Shown here piece after piece: positions 9,356 to 17,669 of a stretch of 64,000 bases of DNA. A model generated the notes under the pieces. It was not told the DNA's origin, did not search any database, and worked only from the letters and a program-made list of their open reading frames with translations. Origin of the DNA: PGYR01 sp034670025 (GTDB taxonomy: Bacteria; Bacteroidota; Ignavibacteria; Kapaibacteriales; UBA2268); NCBI GenBank assembly GCA_034670025.1, contig JAXMOE010000001.1:62001-126000 (forward strand), read 5' to 3'. Numbering within the stretch: the first letter of the stretch is position 1; the number at the start of each line of letters is the position of its first letter. A program made the position numbers and the translations under genes.

Positions 9356-11203
9356 CTAATTAACTGCGTTTTCAATTAGCTTATAGACCTTTGCTACATA
9401 TTCATTTGGGTCTTTTAGTTCACCTTCTATTAGTAATGAACTACTGTAAAGTTGGCTAACTATTGATTTGAACTTCTCGTCAGAACCATTTTTAGCTAAG
9501 TGCTTAGATAGATTTTCTAATATTGCGTGATTAGTGTTCACCTCAAATATCTTTTTTGCACCAGTAAAGTTCTTGTCCATCATCTTCATCATTCTTTCTG
9601 TGTGTGCGTCCATACCGTCTTTGCCAGCAACTATTGTGCAAGGTGAATCAACTAATCTGTTCGATTCTTTTACATCCGCAACATTGTCACCCAATACTTC
9701 TTTTATAGCTTCGAGTAAGTTATTACTTTTTTCTTTTTCTTCTTCACTCTTTTCAGTTTGGTCTTCTAATTCTTCTTTGTCGATTGAAACTATTTGCCAT
9801 TCTTCAAAAGTGTATAGCTGTGGTATAACAAATGAATCGATTGGGTCTGTTAGTAGCAATACTTCAATATTATTCTTATTGAAATACTCTAAGTTTGGAT
9901 TCTTTTTTGCTGACTCAACTGACTCTGCACTTAAATAATAGATTTTTTTCTGCTCTTCGTTCGCATTTTCAATGTAGTCGCCGAAAGAAATTAATCCATC
10001 TCTTTGCGATGAATTAAACCTAAGTAATTTCGTCAATCTGTCCTTATTCGAGAAATCAGAGTTAACTCCCGTCTTTAGCATAGTTCCGAATTCATTGTAA
10101 AATTCTTCATACTTTTCAGTGTCATTCTTTGCCCATTTCTCAAATTCACCTAATATTTTCCCAGTTAAGATATTCTTAATCTTAGCCATAGCAGGTGAGT
10201 GCTGTGTTACTTCTCTCGATACATTGAGCTTCAAATCAGATGTGTCAATTACCCCTTTGCAAAATCTTAAGTAATCAGGTAATAACCACTCTGCATTGTC
10301 TTGAATAAATACTTTGTTGGTATATAAGTGCAATGTTGTTTTAAAATCATCAGCAAACATATTCATCGGTGCCTTCTTGGGGAAGAATACCAATGATTTG
10401 AAACTAACTACTCCTTCTAAATCTAAGTGTAAATAGTCAAATGGCTCTTGGAAGTCATTGGATATGAATTTATAAAACTCATTGGCTTCTTCTACTGTTA
10501 TATCACTTTTTGATTTTTGCCAAATAGCATCAACCGTATTTATCTCTTCATCGTTTAGGTAAATAGGGTATTCAATAAAGTTAGAATATTTTTTTAATAT
10601 ACTCCTAACTCTATCAACAGATGCAAATTCTTTGTATTCATCTTTAAGCTTAAAAGTAATTTGTGTACCTCTATCGGCTTTCTTTACTGGTACTATATCA
10701 AAAGTCTCGTCGCCTTTGCTAGTCCATTTTAACCCTTCACCTTCTTCTTCGTGGTTTCTTGTTTTTACAACTATTTTGTCCGTAACCATATAGACTGAAT
10801 AGAAACCAACACCGAATTGACCAATCAAATCGCCGTCAGCTTTTTGCTTTCCTTTTTTCAATTGTTCCAAAAATTCAGACGTACCTGACTTGGCAACAGT
10901 ACCGAGTTGATTGATAAGATTTTCTTTATTCATACCAATTCCTGTGTCAGAAATTGAGAAAGTCTGTTTTTCTTCATCAACTTTTATATCAATTCTTAGT
11001 TCAGCATCTGCCTTGTAAACATTCTTGTCAGTTAGTTTTTTGAATCTAATTTTGTTTAGTGCATCTGATGAATTGGACACTAATTCTCTTATGAATACTT
11101 CTGGATGTGTGTAAAGAGAGTGAGCAATTAATTGTAATAATTGCTTCATTTCTGCTTTATATTCAAAAGTTTCCTTATTTTGTTTTTTTACTTCTGTTGC
11201 CAT
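9356..11203 (-). CDS. htpG: Molecular chaperone HtpG (bacterial Hsp90)
   Basis: ATP-dependent dimeric cytosolic chaperone. The 615-residue length is typical. The N-terminal GHKL ATPase has ELVSNSSDALNKIRF (ATP-lid helix with Asn), SDTGIGMNKENL (DxGxG) and GQFGVGFYSVYMV. The middle domain carries KAPMNMF and LNVSRE (with the phosphate-contacting Arg). The C-terminal dimerisation region is shorter and Lys/Glu-rich, as in bacterial forms, and lacks a eukaryotic MEEVD tail. The gene stands alone, divergent from dacB with only about 50 nt between starts. No CIRCE element is visible. Confidence 0.97.
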   Translation of the reverse strand: MATEVKKQNKETFEYKAEMKQLLQLIAHSLYTHPEVFIRELVSNSSDALNKIRFKKLTDKNVYKADAELRIDIKVDEEKQTFSISDTGIGMNKENLINQLGTVAKSGTSEFLEQLKKGKQKADGDLIGQFGVGFYSVYMVTDKIVVKTRNHEEEGEGLKWTSKGDETFDIVPVKKADRGTQITFKLKDEYKEFASVDRVRSILKKYSNFIEYPIYLNDEEINTVDAIWQKSKSDITVEEANEFYKFISNDFQEPFDYLHLDLEGVVSFKSLVFFPKKAPMNMFADDFKTTLHLYTNKVFIQDNAEWLLPDYLRFCKGVIDTSDLKLNVSREVTQHSPAMAKIKNILTGKILGEFEKWAKNDTEKYEEFYNEFGTMLKTGVNSDFSNKDRLTKLLRFNSSQRDGLISFGDYIENANEEQKKIYYLSAESVESAKKNPNLEYFNKNNIEVLLLTDPIDSFVIPQLYTFEEWQIVSIDKEELEDQTEKSEEEKEKSNNLLEAIKEVLGDNVADVKESNRLVDSPCTIVAGKDGMDAHTERMMKMMDKNFTGAKKIFEVNTNHAILENLSKHLAKNGSDEKFKSIVSQLYSSSLLIEGELKDPNEYVAKVYKLIENAVN

Positions 11204-11255
11204 AATTACTTTTTTAATATTATTTGTTTACAAATTATTACGTTATAACGAATTT

Positions 11256-12722
11256 ATGATACGAATATTGATTTTAATTTTATGTTGTTGTTCTTTTGTT
11301 AATGCAAAAGATAACCTCAATGAATATAAAACATTAAAGAAAGACATTGAGACTTTACTCAACACTCCTAAGTTAAGCAATGCCCACATAGGGGCAAGTA
11401 TATACTCAATTGACAAAGAGAAGTATATTTATAATCTTAATGAGGAGAAGAACTTTGTACCTGCCTCTACTATAAAATTGCTAACTTCTGCTGCTGCATT
11501 GTATTATTTGGGTAGTGATTTTGTTTACTCTAATCAAATATATTTAGATGGAGAGATAAAAGAAAGTGGCGAATTTATTGGTAATATTATCATAAGGGGG
11601 AGTGGGGACCCAACATTATCACTTGACTATTATAATAATGAGAAAGTAATATTTGATAGAGTAGTTTCTAAGTTAGATAGCATGGGTATCAAGTCCATAA
11701 AAGGCAATATAATAGGTGATGATAACTATTTTGATGATGAACCATATCCATCAGGTTGGGCTTGGGATGATATGAAATATTCCTATTCATCTCAGGTTGG
11801 TGCTCTTAACATATTTGATAATTCGATATTGGTAAACATCAATTCATCGGACAAAAAGAATGAAACTGCCAACATCAGCTTGGTGCCCAATTCAGATTAC
11901 GCCCGAATTGTAAATAATATAATAGCGAGTACCGAATCTGAGTATAATGAAGTGTCATTTGTGAGGGATCCAATTACTAATTTCTTCGAGTTTTTTGGAA
12001 CTATACCATTTGACCCATTGAAAAAAGACACTGTTAAAGAACATATAGCTATTGACAATCCAACTTTGTTCTATTTAAGTAATTTTAGCGATCACCTCAG
12101 ACACTTTAATATTAGGTTCAAAGGGGCATTGATTGACATTGATGATTGGAATGAGACACCAGTTTATTTTAAGATAAAAGAAAAAATACAGAAAATTTCT
12201 CCACCCTTGGGAGATATACTCGAAGTGATAAACCGCAAGAGCAATAATCTGTCTGCTGAAGTTGTGTTAAAAACAATAGGGAAAGAAGCCGCTGGCGATG
12301 GCAGTTTTGATTCTGGTGTACGTTTGGTCGAAAAATTCATTCAGAAATTTTATGATAGAACTGATTTTAATGTTGTTGATGGTTCTGGACTTTCTCGATT
12401 AAACTACATTTCGCCTTCAGTTTTAACAAATTTGCTAAAGTTTATGCACGAATCTGACGACAGGGCTATATTCCTTAACTCTTTGGCTCAGCCAGGACAC
12501 GAAGGCACACTCAAGAGAAGAATGAGAAACACGACGGCTCAGAATAGAATATTTGCCAAAACGGGGTCTATGACTGGTGTGTCTAATATAGTTGCTTACA
12601 TAGTCAGTGAAAGTGGAGAGACATTTATAGCATCTCTGTTTTTCAATAATTTTACTATGACAAAAGCCGAAATAAACAACCTGCAAGATTTGATAATAAT
12701 GAGGTTGGCTTCATTCAAATAA
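11256..12722 (+). CDS. dacB: D-alanyl-D-alanine carboxypeptidase/endopeptidase, PBP4 (DacB) type
   Basis: Periplasmic class C low-molecular-weight penicillin-binding protein that trims peptidoglycan cross-links. A signal peptide (residues 1-17, ending near VNAKD) precedes the catalytic domain. All three active-site motifs of the S13 family are present: SxxK at S71-K74 (PASTIKLL), SxN at S329-N331 and KTG at 435-437 (FAKTGSM). The spacing between the first two motifs shows the large insert domain typical of PBP4. A palindrome CGTTATAACG lies six bases upstream of the start in the short divergent interval shared with htpG. The length of 488 residues is normal. Confidence 0.93.
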   Translation: MIRILILILCCCSFVNAKDNLNEYKTLKKDIETLLNTPKLSNAHIGASIYSIDKEKYIYNLNEEKNFVPASTIKLLTSAAALYYLGSDFVYSNQIYLDGEIKESGEFIGNIIIRGSGDPTLSLDYYNNEKVIFDRVVSKLDSMGIKSIKGNIIGDDNYFDDEPYPSGWAWDDMKYSYSSQVGALNIFDNSILVNINSSDKKNETANISLVPNSDYARIVNNIIASTESEYNEVSFVRDPITNFFEFFGTIPFDPLKKDTVKEHIAIDNPTLFYLSNFSDHLRHFNIRFKGALIDIDDWNETPVYFKIKEKIQKISPPLGDILEVINRKSNNLSAEVVLKTIGKEAAGDGSFDSGVRLVEKFIQKFYDRTDFNVVDGSGLSRLNYISPSVLTNLLKFMHESDDRAIFLNSLAQPGHEGTLKRRMRNTTAQNRIFAKTGSMTGVSNIVAYIVSESGETFIASLFFNNFTMTKAEINNLQDLIIMRLASFK

Positions 12723-12798
12723 AAAATTCAGCAAATTCATAATTCATTCACATTAACTTCGTTATTGGTGAAATGTAAATAAATATTGAACTTTCTAT

Positions 12799-13443
12799 AT
12801 GACAAAAAATCCTATCCTAATTATTGGCATTGCCATAGCAAGCATACTCTGGTTTCTTATGTTTGCAGAGTTTACTACTATTGGTGACTTAATACACAAC
12901 AACTATTTTTGGATTGCAATGACTATTTCAGCTTCATTTTTAGCTGTGTTTTCAGTTGTAACTCAGAAAGAAAAGTTCAGAAAATTACTGGTTATAAATA
13001 AAAAATATATTGCTATTGGAATAATCCATGCCATTGTGCTCTATGGGTTTTCCCGATTTGGGGTATATATAGCACAGAGTCTTTTCGATTTTGTAGTCCC
13101 CCAAATAGAGGCAATCTATTCTACTCGAAGTCAGATGGATGCACTGTATATAGGATTGCTTTTAATATTTCTAATTGGCCCAGCCGAAGAAATATTCTGG
13201 AGGGGCTTTGTTCAAAACAAGTTAGAGAAAATTACAAATTCTAAAAAAGCATTTATTATTACGACTGCAATTTATGCTTTGGTTCACGTGTGGGCACTCA
13301 ACCCAATGCTTATGTTAGCCGCATTAGTACTCGGTGTGCATTGGGGGCTTATGTTCAAACGGTATAAATCAATAGTTCCTGGTTTAATATCACACGCTTT
13401 GTGGGATGCCATGATTTTTGTTATTTTCCCAATTCAATTTTAG
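12799..13443 (+). CDS. CPBP-family intramembrane glutamic endopeptidase
   Basis: A polytopic membrane protease of the CAAX/bacteriocin-processing (Abi, Rce1-like) family, 214 residues with about six hydrophobic segments. The three conserved motifs are visible: EExxxR (E130, E131, R135, in GPAEEIFWRG), the His of motif 2 (H163, ALVHVW) and the His of motif 3 (H199, LISHALWD). Substrates of such proteins are mostly unknown; some confer bacteriocin self-immunity and others act on membrane proteins. No bacteriocin gene is nearby. It is followed by an oxidoreductase on the same strand at a 40-nt gap and may be cotranscribed with it. Confidence 0.9.
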   Translation: MTKNPILIIGIAIASILWFLMFAEFTTIGDLIHNNYFWIAMTISASFLAVFSVVTQKEKFRKLLVINKKYIAIGIIHAIVLYGFSRFGVYIAQSLFDFVVPQIEAIYSTRSQMDALYIGLLLIFLIGPAEEIFWRGFVQNKLEKITNSKKAFIITTAIYALVHVWALNPMLMLAALVLGVHWGLMFKRYKSIVPGLISHALWDAMIFVIFPIQF

Positions 13444-13483
13444 AAATCAAAAAACAACATTATAATTTAAAAAGGTAAGAAAT

Positions 13484-14512
13484 ATGAAAGCTGCTTATTA
13501 TGAAGCAAATGGTGGATTGGAAGTCATCAAATTCAAAGATGATTTTGAAAAGCCAACTATAAAAGAAGATGAAGTTTTACTAAAAGTAAAATCTACTTCA
13601 ATAAATATGATTGATACAGTAATGAGAAACGGTTACCCCGGAGCAAAATTAGAGTTCCCACACATCCCAGGAGGCGATATGGCTGGTGAAGTTGCTGAAG
13701 TTGGAAGTGCTGTTTCTGAATATAGTACAGGCGATAGGGTAGTGTCGTTCCCAATAATATTAGCTGACAATATAGACCCTAAGTACAAAGAAGATCCACA
13801 GCTTCAATTTGGGTGGAAATTTTTCGGTATGCACATAGATGGCGGCTATGCTGAATACGTAGCTGTTCCTGCAAAATCACTTTTCAAACTACCAGATAGT
13901 GTTTCTTATCAAGAGGCGGCTACTTTACCAACTGCTGGTTTAACTGCTATGCATGCTATTGATTCAGTAGCTAATTTGCAAAGTGGCGATGTTTTTATGG
14001 TGTGGGGTGGCTCTGGTGGAGTCGGTACTTTTGCTATACAGTTAGCTAAACAAAGAGGAGCAACCGTAATAACTACTACTTCTACTGAAGAGAAAGCAGA
14101 GAAATTGAAGGAGTTGGGTGCAGACTTTGTTTATATGAGAGACGATGAGGAAATAGTAGAGAAGATAAAATCAAATTTCCCTCAAGGGTTAGACGCTGTA
14201 TTAGATTATGTAGGGCCAACTACATTTGACAAATCTTTTGCTTTACTAAGAAACAATGGTAGAATTATGTTTTGCGGTATGATAACTGGCAGAGAAGTCA
14301 GTTTGAATATACAGCAAACATATTTCAGACATTTGAATATCAACGGGCTGTTTTTGGGTTCACCAAACAATATGAGTGATTTGTTAGAATTATTAGGCAA
14401 GGGCGAAATTGAACCACAAATTGATTCGGAGTTCGATATTTCTAACGCGAAAGAAGCACAAGAAAAGTTCGAATCAGGCAATTATATCGGCAAAATTATA
14501 ATGAATTTTTAA
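13484..14512 (+). CDS. NADPH:quinone reductase-like zinc-independent medium-chain dehydrogenase
   Basis: A 342-residue MDR-superfamily oxidoreductase. The GroES-like N-domain covers about residues 1-130 (GDMAGEVAEVGS, GDRVVSF). The Rossmann domain starts at WGGSGGVGTFA (174-184), the NADP-binding turn. The Cys cluster of the structural zinc site is absent, as in quinone reductase/zeta-crystallin members. The likely reaction is NADPH-dependent reduction of quinones or activated alkenes; the real substrate cannot be read from sequence. An AGGTAAG ribosome site lies about five bases before the ATG, and a strong terminator follows. Confidence 0.88.
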   Translation: MKAAYYEANGGLEVIKFKDDFEKPTIKEDEVLLKVKSTSINMIDTVMRNGYPGAKLEFPHIPGGDMAGEVAEVGSAVSEYSTGDRVVSFPIILADNIDPKYKEDPQLQFGWKFFGMHIDGGYAEYVAVPAKSLFKLPDSVSYQEAATLPTAGLTAMHAIDSVANLQSGDVFMVWGGSGGVGTFAIQLAKQRGATVITTTSTEEKAEKLKELGADFVYMRDDEEIVEKIKSNFPQGLDAVLDYVGPTTFDKSFALLRNNGRIMFCGMITGREVSLNIQQTYFRHLNINGLFLGSPNNMSDLLELLGKGEIEPQIDSEFDISNAKEAQEKFESGNYIGKIIMNF

Positions 14513-14532
14513 TTTTGATTAAGATAGCTAAT

Positions 14533-14570
14533 AAAAAAAAAGTCAGATTAAAGATAATCTGACTTTTTTT
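14533..14570. terminator. Bidirectional intrinsic terminator
   Basis: AAAAAGTCAGATTA (14537-14550) is exactly complementary to 14555-14568 around an AAGA loop, with A-run and T-run flanks. It separates the convergent oxidoreductase and DUF1573 genes. Confidence 0.92.
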
Positions 14571-14594
14571 ATAGTATAGATTTTAGTTTTAGCT

Positions 14595-15281
14595 TTAGTT
14601 AGTCTTACCAACAATTCCTCTTATAGGGATTTCAATTGTCGGATGATTTTTGCTGTTGGTTTTCAAAATCACTTTTTTATCAAAGGTACCTTTTGTACTT
14701 GTTGTTATTTCTGCCTCTATGGCTGTATGAGAGCCAGGTTTGAGTATTGTTCCTTTTTTGAAGTTGATGGTAATATCCCCACCTGGATCTATTAAATCCA
14801 CAACTTTAATTGATTCTTGGGTGTGGTTAGAAATCACTACTTTCCTATTTGCTGGTTTATTTATTTCTACGGCACCCATGTTAAAAAAACTGGGGAATAA
14901 GTCAATTGGAACTTTTACATTCGCTTTTAGCATATAACTTATTCTGTCGTTAACTGGATCACTTGTAGTGAACTCTATTCCCTTAGTAATAGGGCCATTA
15001 TCTTTGTCGATTTTCAAAGTGACATCCACAGTTGCAATGTCTCCTGGATCCAATAAGCGCTTATCTATCGGAGCTGTGGTACACCCACAACCTGGCTTTA
15101 CGCCATAGATTTCTAACAATTTATCACCAGAATTTTTGATTTTTATTGTTGTGTGTAGTGGTCCTTGGGATTTCATTACTTTACCCCAGTTTTTTTCACT
15201 GCTTCCTACAAATTCAAACTTAGGTTGTGCATAAGCACTAAAAGTTAATACAATAGTCAAAATAAGTGTAGTAAATTTCAT
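14595..15281 (-). CDS. Exported DUF1573 domain protein
   Basis: A 228-residue secreted or periplasmic protein with a cleavable signal peptide (cleavage near TFSAYA-QPKF). The DUF1573 fold appears as two Ig-like units. The first holds the signature NWGKVMKS, KNSGDKLLEIYGV and the GCGCTTA Cys-Cys motif (C65, C67); the second is residues 120-225 with strand patterns such as TKGTFDKKVILKTNS. DUF1573 is widespread in Bacteroidota and Planctomycetes exported proteins and its molecular role is unknown. The gene is transcribed alone and is divergent from the acyl-CoA dehydrogenase. Confidence 0.9.
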   Translation of the reverse strand: MKFTTLILTIVLTFSAYAQPKFEFVGSSEKNWGKVMKSQGPLHTTIKIKNSGDKLLEIYGVKPGCGCTTAPIDKRLLDPGDIATVDVTLKIDKDNGPITKGIEFTTSDPVNDRISYMLKANVKVPIDLFPSFFNMGAVEINKPANRKVVISNHTQESIKVVDLIDPGGDITINFKKGTILKPGSHTAIEAEITTSTKGTFDKKVILKTNSKNHPTIEIPIRGIVGKTN

Positions 15282-15371
15282 ATTAATTCGTCTTTTTTTT
15301 TATATATTCCGTATTGTAATACGTAGAAGAATTAGAAAAAGTTTAAAAAGATAAAAATTGATAAATAACCG

Positions 15372-16529
15372 GTGAATAATATGTTTTCGTTAGAATTAGA
15401 TGAACTTCAACAACAGATACAAGATACAGCAAAATCATTTGCCAACGATGTAATAGAACCAGGTGCAGTAGAGCGTGATAAGAATGCAATATTCCCAAAA
15501 GAGATAATAAAGCAAGTAGGGGAACTTGGATTTTTGGGTATGAACGTACCAGAAGAGTGGGACGGTAGTGGTTTGGATAACATCAGTCAATGCTCTGTAA
15601 TTGAGGAATTTGCTAAAGCTGATGCAAGCGTCTCCGTAATTGTGTCAGTACAAAAGCTTGTTAATTCTGTTTTGGTTAAGTCCGCTTCTGATGAGATTAA
15701 AGAAAAATATTTGAAGCCGATGGCTAGAGGGGAAATGCTGGGTGCTTACTGCTTGTCTGAACCAGAGGTTGGTTCTGATGCAAGGGGAATAAAAACTATG
15801 GCAACAGAGAACGGCGACCACTATATTATCAATGGCTCAAAGAACTGGATAACTACTGGTAGCAATGCGGGTATGTTTTTGGTGTTTGCTCAAACAAATC
15901 CTGAACTGAAGCACCGTGGAATAACTGCTTTTGTTATGGATGCTGATTCAGAAGGAGTTGAAATTGGATTAAAAGAGGACAAAATGGGGTTGCGTGGTAG
16001 CGATACTGTTTCGCTATCATTTTCAAATGTCAAAGTGCCAAAAGAAAATATTGTTGGCAAAGTAGGCGAGGGATTCTATCTTGCTATGCAAGGCCTATCT
16101 GGTGGTCGAATTGGTATAGCTGCCCAAGCACTTGGTATAGCCAAAGCTGCTTTTAATTTGTCAGTTAAGTATTCTTCGGAAAGGCATTCTATGGGTGTAC
16201 CTATTAATAATCATCAGGCAATACAAATTAAATTAGCACAAATGTCAATGAAAATTTCGGCGGCGGAATTACTTGTTAATAAAGCTGCTTGGATGGATGA
16301 TAAGGGTATGGATGTAAATAGAGTATCATCCGAAGCAAAGCTTTTTGCTTCGACTATTGCCAATGATATTGCTCGCGAGGCAGTGCAAATACATGGTGGT
16401 TACGGCTATGTGAGGGAGTACATAGTAGAAAGATTGATGAGAGACGCTAAAATTACTGAAATATACGAAGGTACTTCGGAAATCCAACATATTGTAATTG
16501 CCAGAGATGTAGTAAAAAATGCAGAATAA
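15372..16529 (+). CDS. Acyl-CoA dehydrogenase (short/medium-chain type)
   Basis: FAD-dependent alpha,beta-dehydrogenation of acyl-CoA in beta-oxidation or branched-chain amino acid breakdown. The 385-residue protein has AYCLSEPEVGSDA, NGSKNWITTGS and MGLRGSDTVSLSF of the middle domain. The C-terminal signature is QIHGGYGYVREY, then EIYEGTSEIQ, where E366 is the catalytic base at the short-chain/butyryl position. The start could be the GTG at 15372 or the ATG three codons later (15381). It overlaps the next gene by 11 nt, so the two are an operon. Together with mutAB it suggests capacity for fatty acid or branched amino acid catabolism; the chain-length preference is not determinable here. Confidence 0.93.
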   Translation: MNNMFSLELDELQQQIQDTAKSFANDVIEPGAVERDKNAIFPKEIIKQVGELGFLGMNVPEEWDGSGLDNISQCSVIEEFAKADASVSVIVSVQKLVNSVLVKSASDEIKEKYLKPMARGEMLGAYCLSEPEVGSDARGIKTMATENGDHYIINGSKNWITTGSNAGMFLVFAQTNPELKHRGITAFVMDADSEGVEIGLKEDKMGLRGSDTVSLSFSNVKVPKENIVGKVGEGFYLAMQGLSGGRIGIAAQALGIAKAAFNLSVKYSSERHSMGVPINNHQAIQIKLAQMSMKISAAELLVNKAAWMDDKGMDVNRVSSEAKLFASTIANDIAREAVQIHGGYGYVREYIVERLMRDAKITEIYEGTSEIQHIVIARDVVKNAE

Positions 16530-17211
16530 GAAAGATTTATTATTACTGCACGGAGCTATTGGTAGCAAAAAACAATTAGATGTTTTGGTTGAAAGGTTAG
16601 CTGGCGATTACAAAATTCATCGTTTTGATTTCCCTGGACACGGAGAAAATGCAAATCAATCGAGTCAATTCTCAATCCATAATTTTGTCAATTATATACA
16701 TAATTACATATTAGAGAATAATCTAGTAAAACCATCTGTGTTTGGGTATAGCATGGGTGGTTTTGTTGCTCTAACTTTAGAAGTCAAGGAGCAAGTGTTT
16801 GGTGATATTATGACACTAAATACTAAATATCAATGGGACAGGGAGACTGCTAATAGAGAAAAGAAGATGTTTATCCCTGAAGTAATCGAACAAAAAGTGC
16901 CTCATTTTGCAGATAAGTTAAAACTAGTTCACGGTGAAGAGAACTGGGCAAGATTATTAGAATATCATAGAAATATGATGGATGATATTTCAGAGAATAC
17001 CCCACTGCCCGATTATTTACTAAAGAGAATCAATTCGCGTGTGTTAATATCCAGAAGTGCAAATGACGAAATGGTTACGAGACAAGAATCTGAAAATGTG
17101 GTGAATTTAATAAATAATTCGGTTTATTTTGAGATAGCAAACTCACGTCACGCGATAGAGCAAATTGATATTGATGTACTTATAAATAAGATGAATGAGT
17201 TTTTTAGCTAA
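16519..17211 (+). CDS. Alpha/beta hydrolase
   Basis: A 230-residue single-domain alpha/beta hydrolase without signal peptide. Visible elements are the oxyanion turn LLLHGAIGS (HG at 11-12), FDFPGHGEN, the nucleophile elbow GYSMGG with Ser78, an acid-containing loop RSANDEM and the C-terminal His in NSRHAIEQ. The cap region is small. It overlaps the acyl-CoA dehydrogenase by 11 nt and so is translationally coupled to it; a thioesterase or esterase role beside acyl-CoA metabolism is plausible but not shown. The 3' end overlaps the convergent SRPBCC gene by 8 nt. Confidence 0.85.
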   Translation: MQNKKDLLLLHGAIGSKKQLDVLVERLAGDYKIHRFDFPGHGENANQSSQFSIHNFVNYIHNYILENNLVKPSVFGYSMGGFVALTLEVKEQVFGDIMTLNTKYQWDRETANREKKMFIPEVIEQKVPHFADKLKLVHGEENWARLLEYHRNMMDDISENTPLPDYLLKRINSRVLISRSANDEMVTRQESENVVNLINNSVYFEIANSRHAIEQIDIDVLINKMNEFFS

Positions 17212-17662
17212 AATGTTTATCAATAGTTGCTTGTCTGAATTCAAATATTGAATCTACTTTACTATTCACAACTAACTTGTCAGCTATTGTCCCGATGATA
17301 CCCCTACCAACATTGTAGTTAAGTATATCAATCATTTCAGTTGTGTCGTCTTCAAGTGCACGGAAGTGGTGTTCGTGGTGCCACATTTTGTATGGACCTA
17401 TTCGTTGCTCATCAACAAAGTATTTTTTACTATCAATTTTGGTAATCTCAGTAACCCAGTTCATTTTTACGCCAGGGAAAGGGGAGACCTTATACTTTAT
17501 TATCATACCTTCGTACATCTGTTTACCAGATGTGTCGGTTAGGAACTCAAACTTCATATCATCTGGAGTTATGTTGTTCAAGTTTTCTGGTCTTGAAAAA
17601 AAATCCCAAACAGTATTTAAATCAGATTTTATTATTGTCTTCCATTCTTTAGTTATAGTCAT
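17204..17662 (-). CDS. SRPBCC (START-like) domain protein
   Basis: A 152-residue protein of the ligand-binding SRPBCC/polyketide-cyclase-like fold. It begins with the characteristic strand-helix KTIIKSDLNTVWDFFSRPENL, followed by TPDDMKFEF, a GMIIKYKVSPFPGVKMNW strand pair and the PYKMWHHEHHFRAL segment. These proteins usually bind hydrophobic ligands; no catalytic assignment is possible. It lies 7 nt downstream of the OmpA-barrel gene on the same strand, so it is the last gene of that operon. Confidence 0.8.
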   Translation of the reverse strand: MTITKEWKTIIKSDLNTVWDFFSRPENLNNITPDDMKFEFLTDTSGKQMYEGMIIKYKVSPFPGVKMNWVTEITKIDSKKYFVDEQRIGPYKMWHHEHHFRALEDDTTEMIDILNYNVGRGIIGTIADKLVVNSKVDSIFEFRQATIDKHFS

Positions 17663-17669
17663 AGATTAC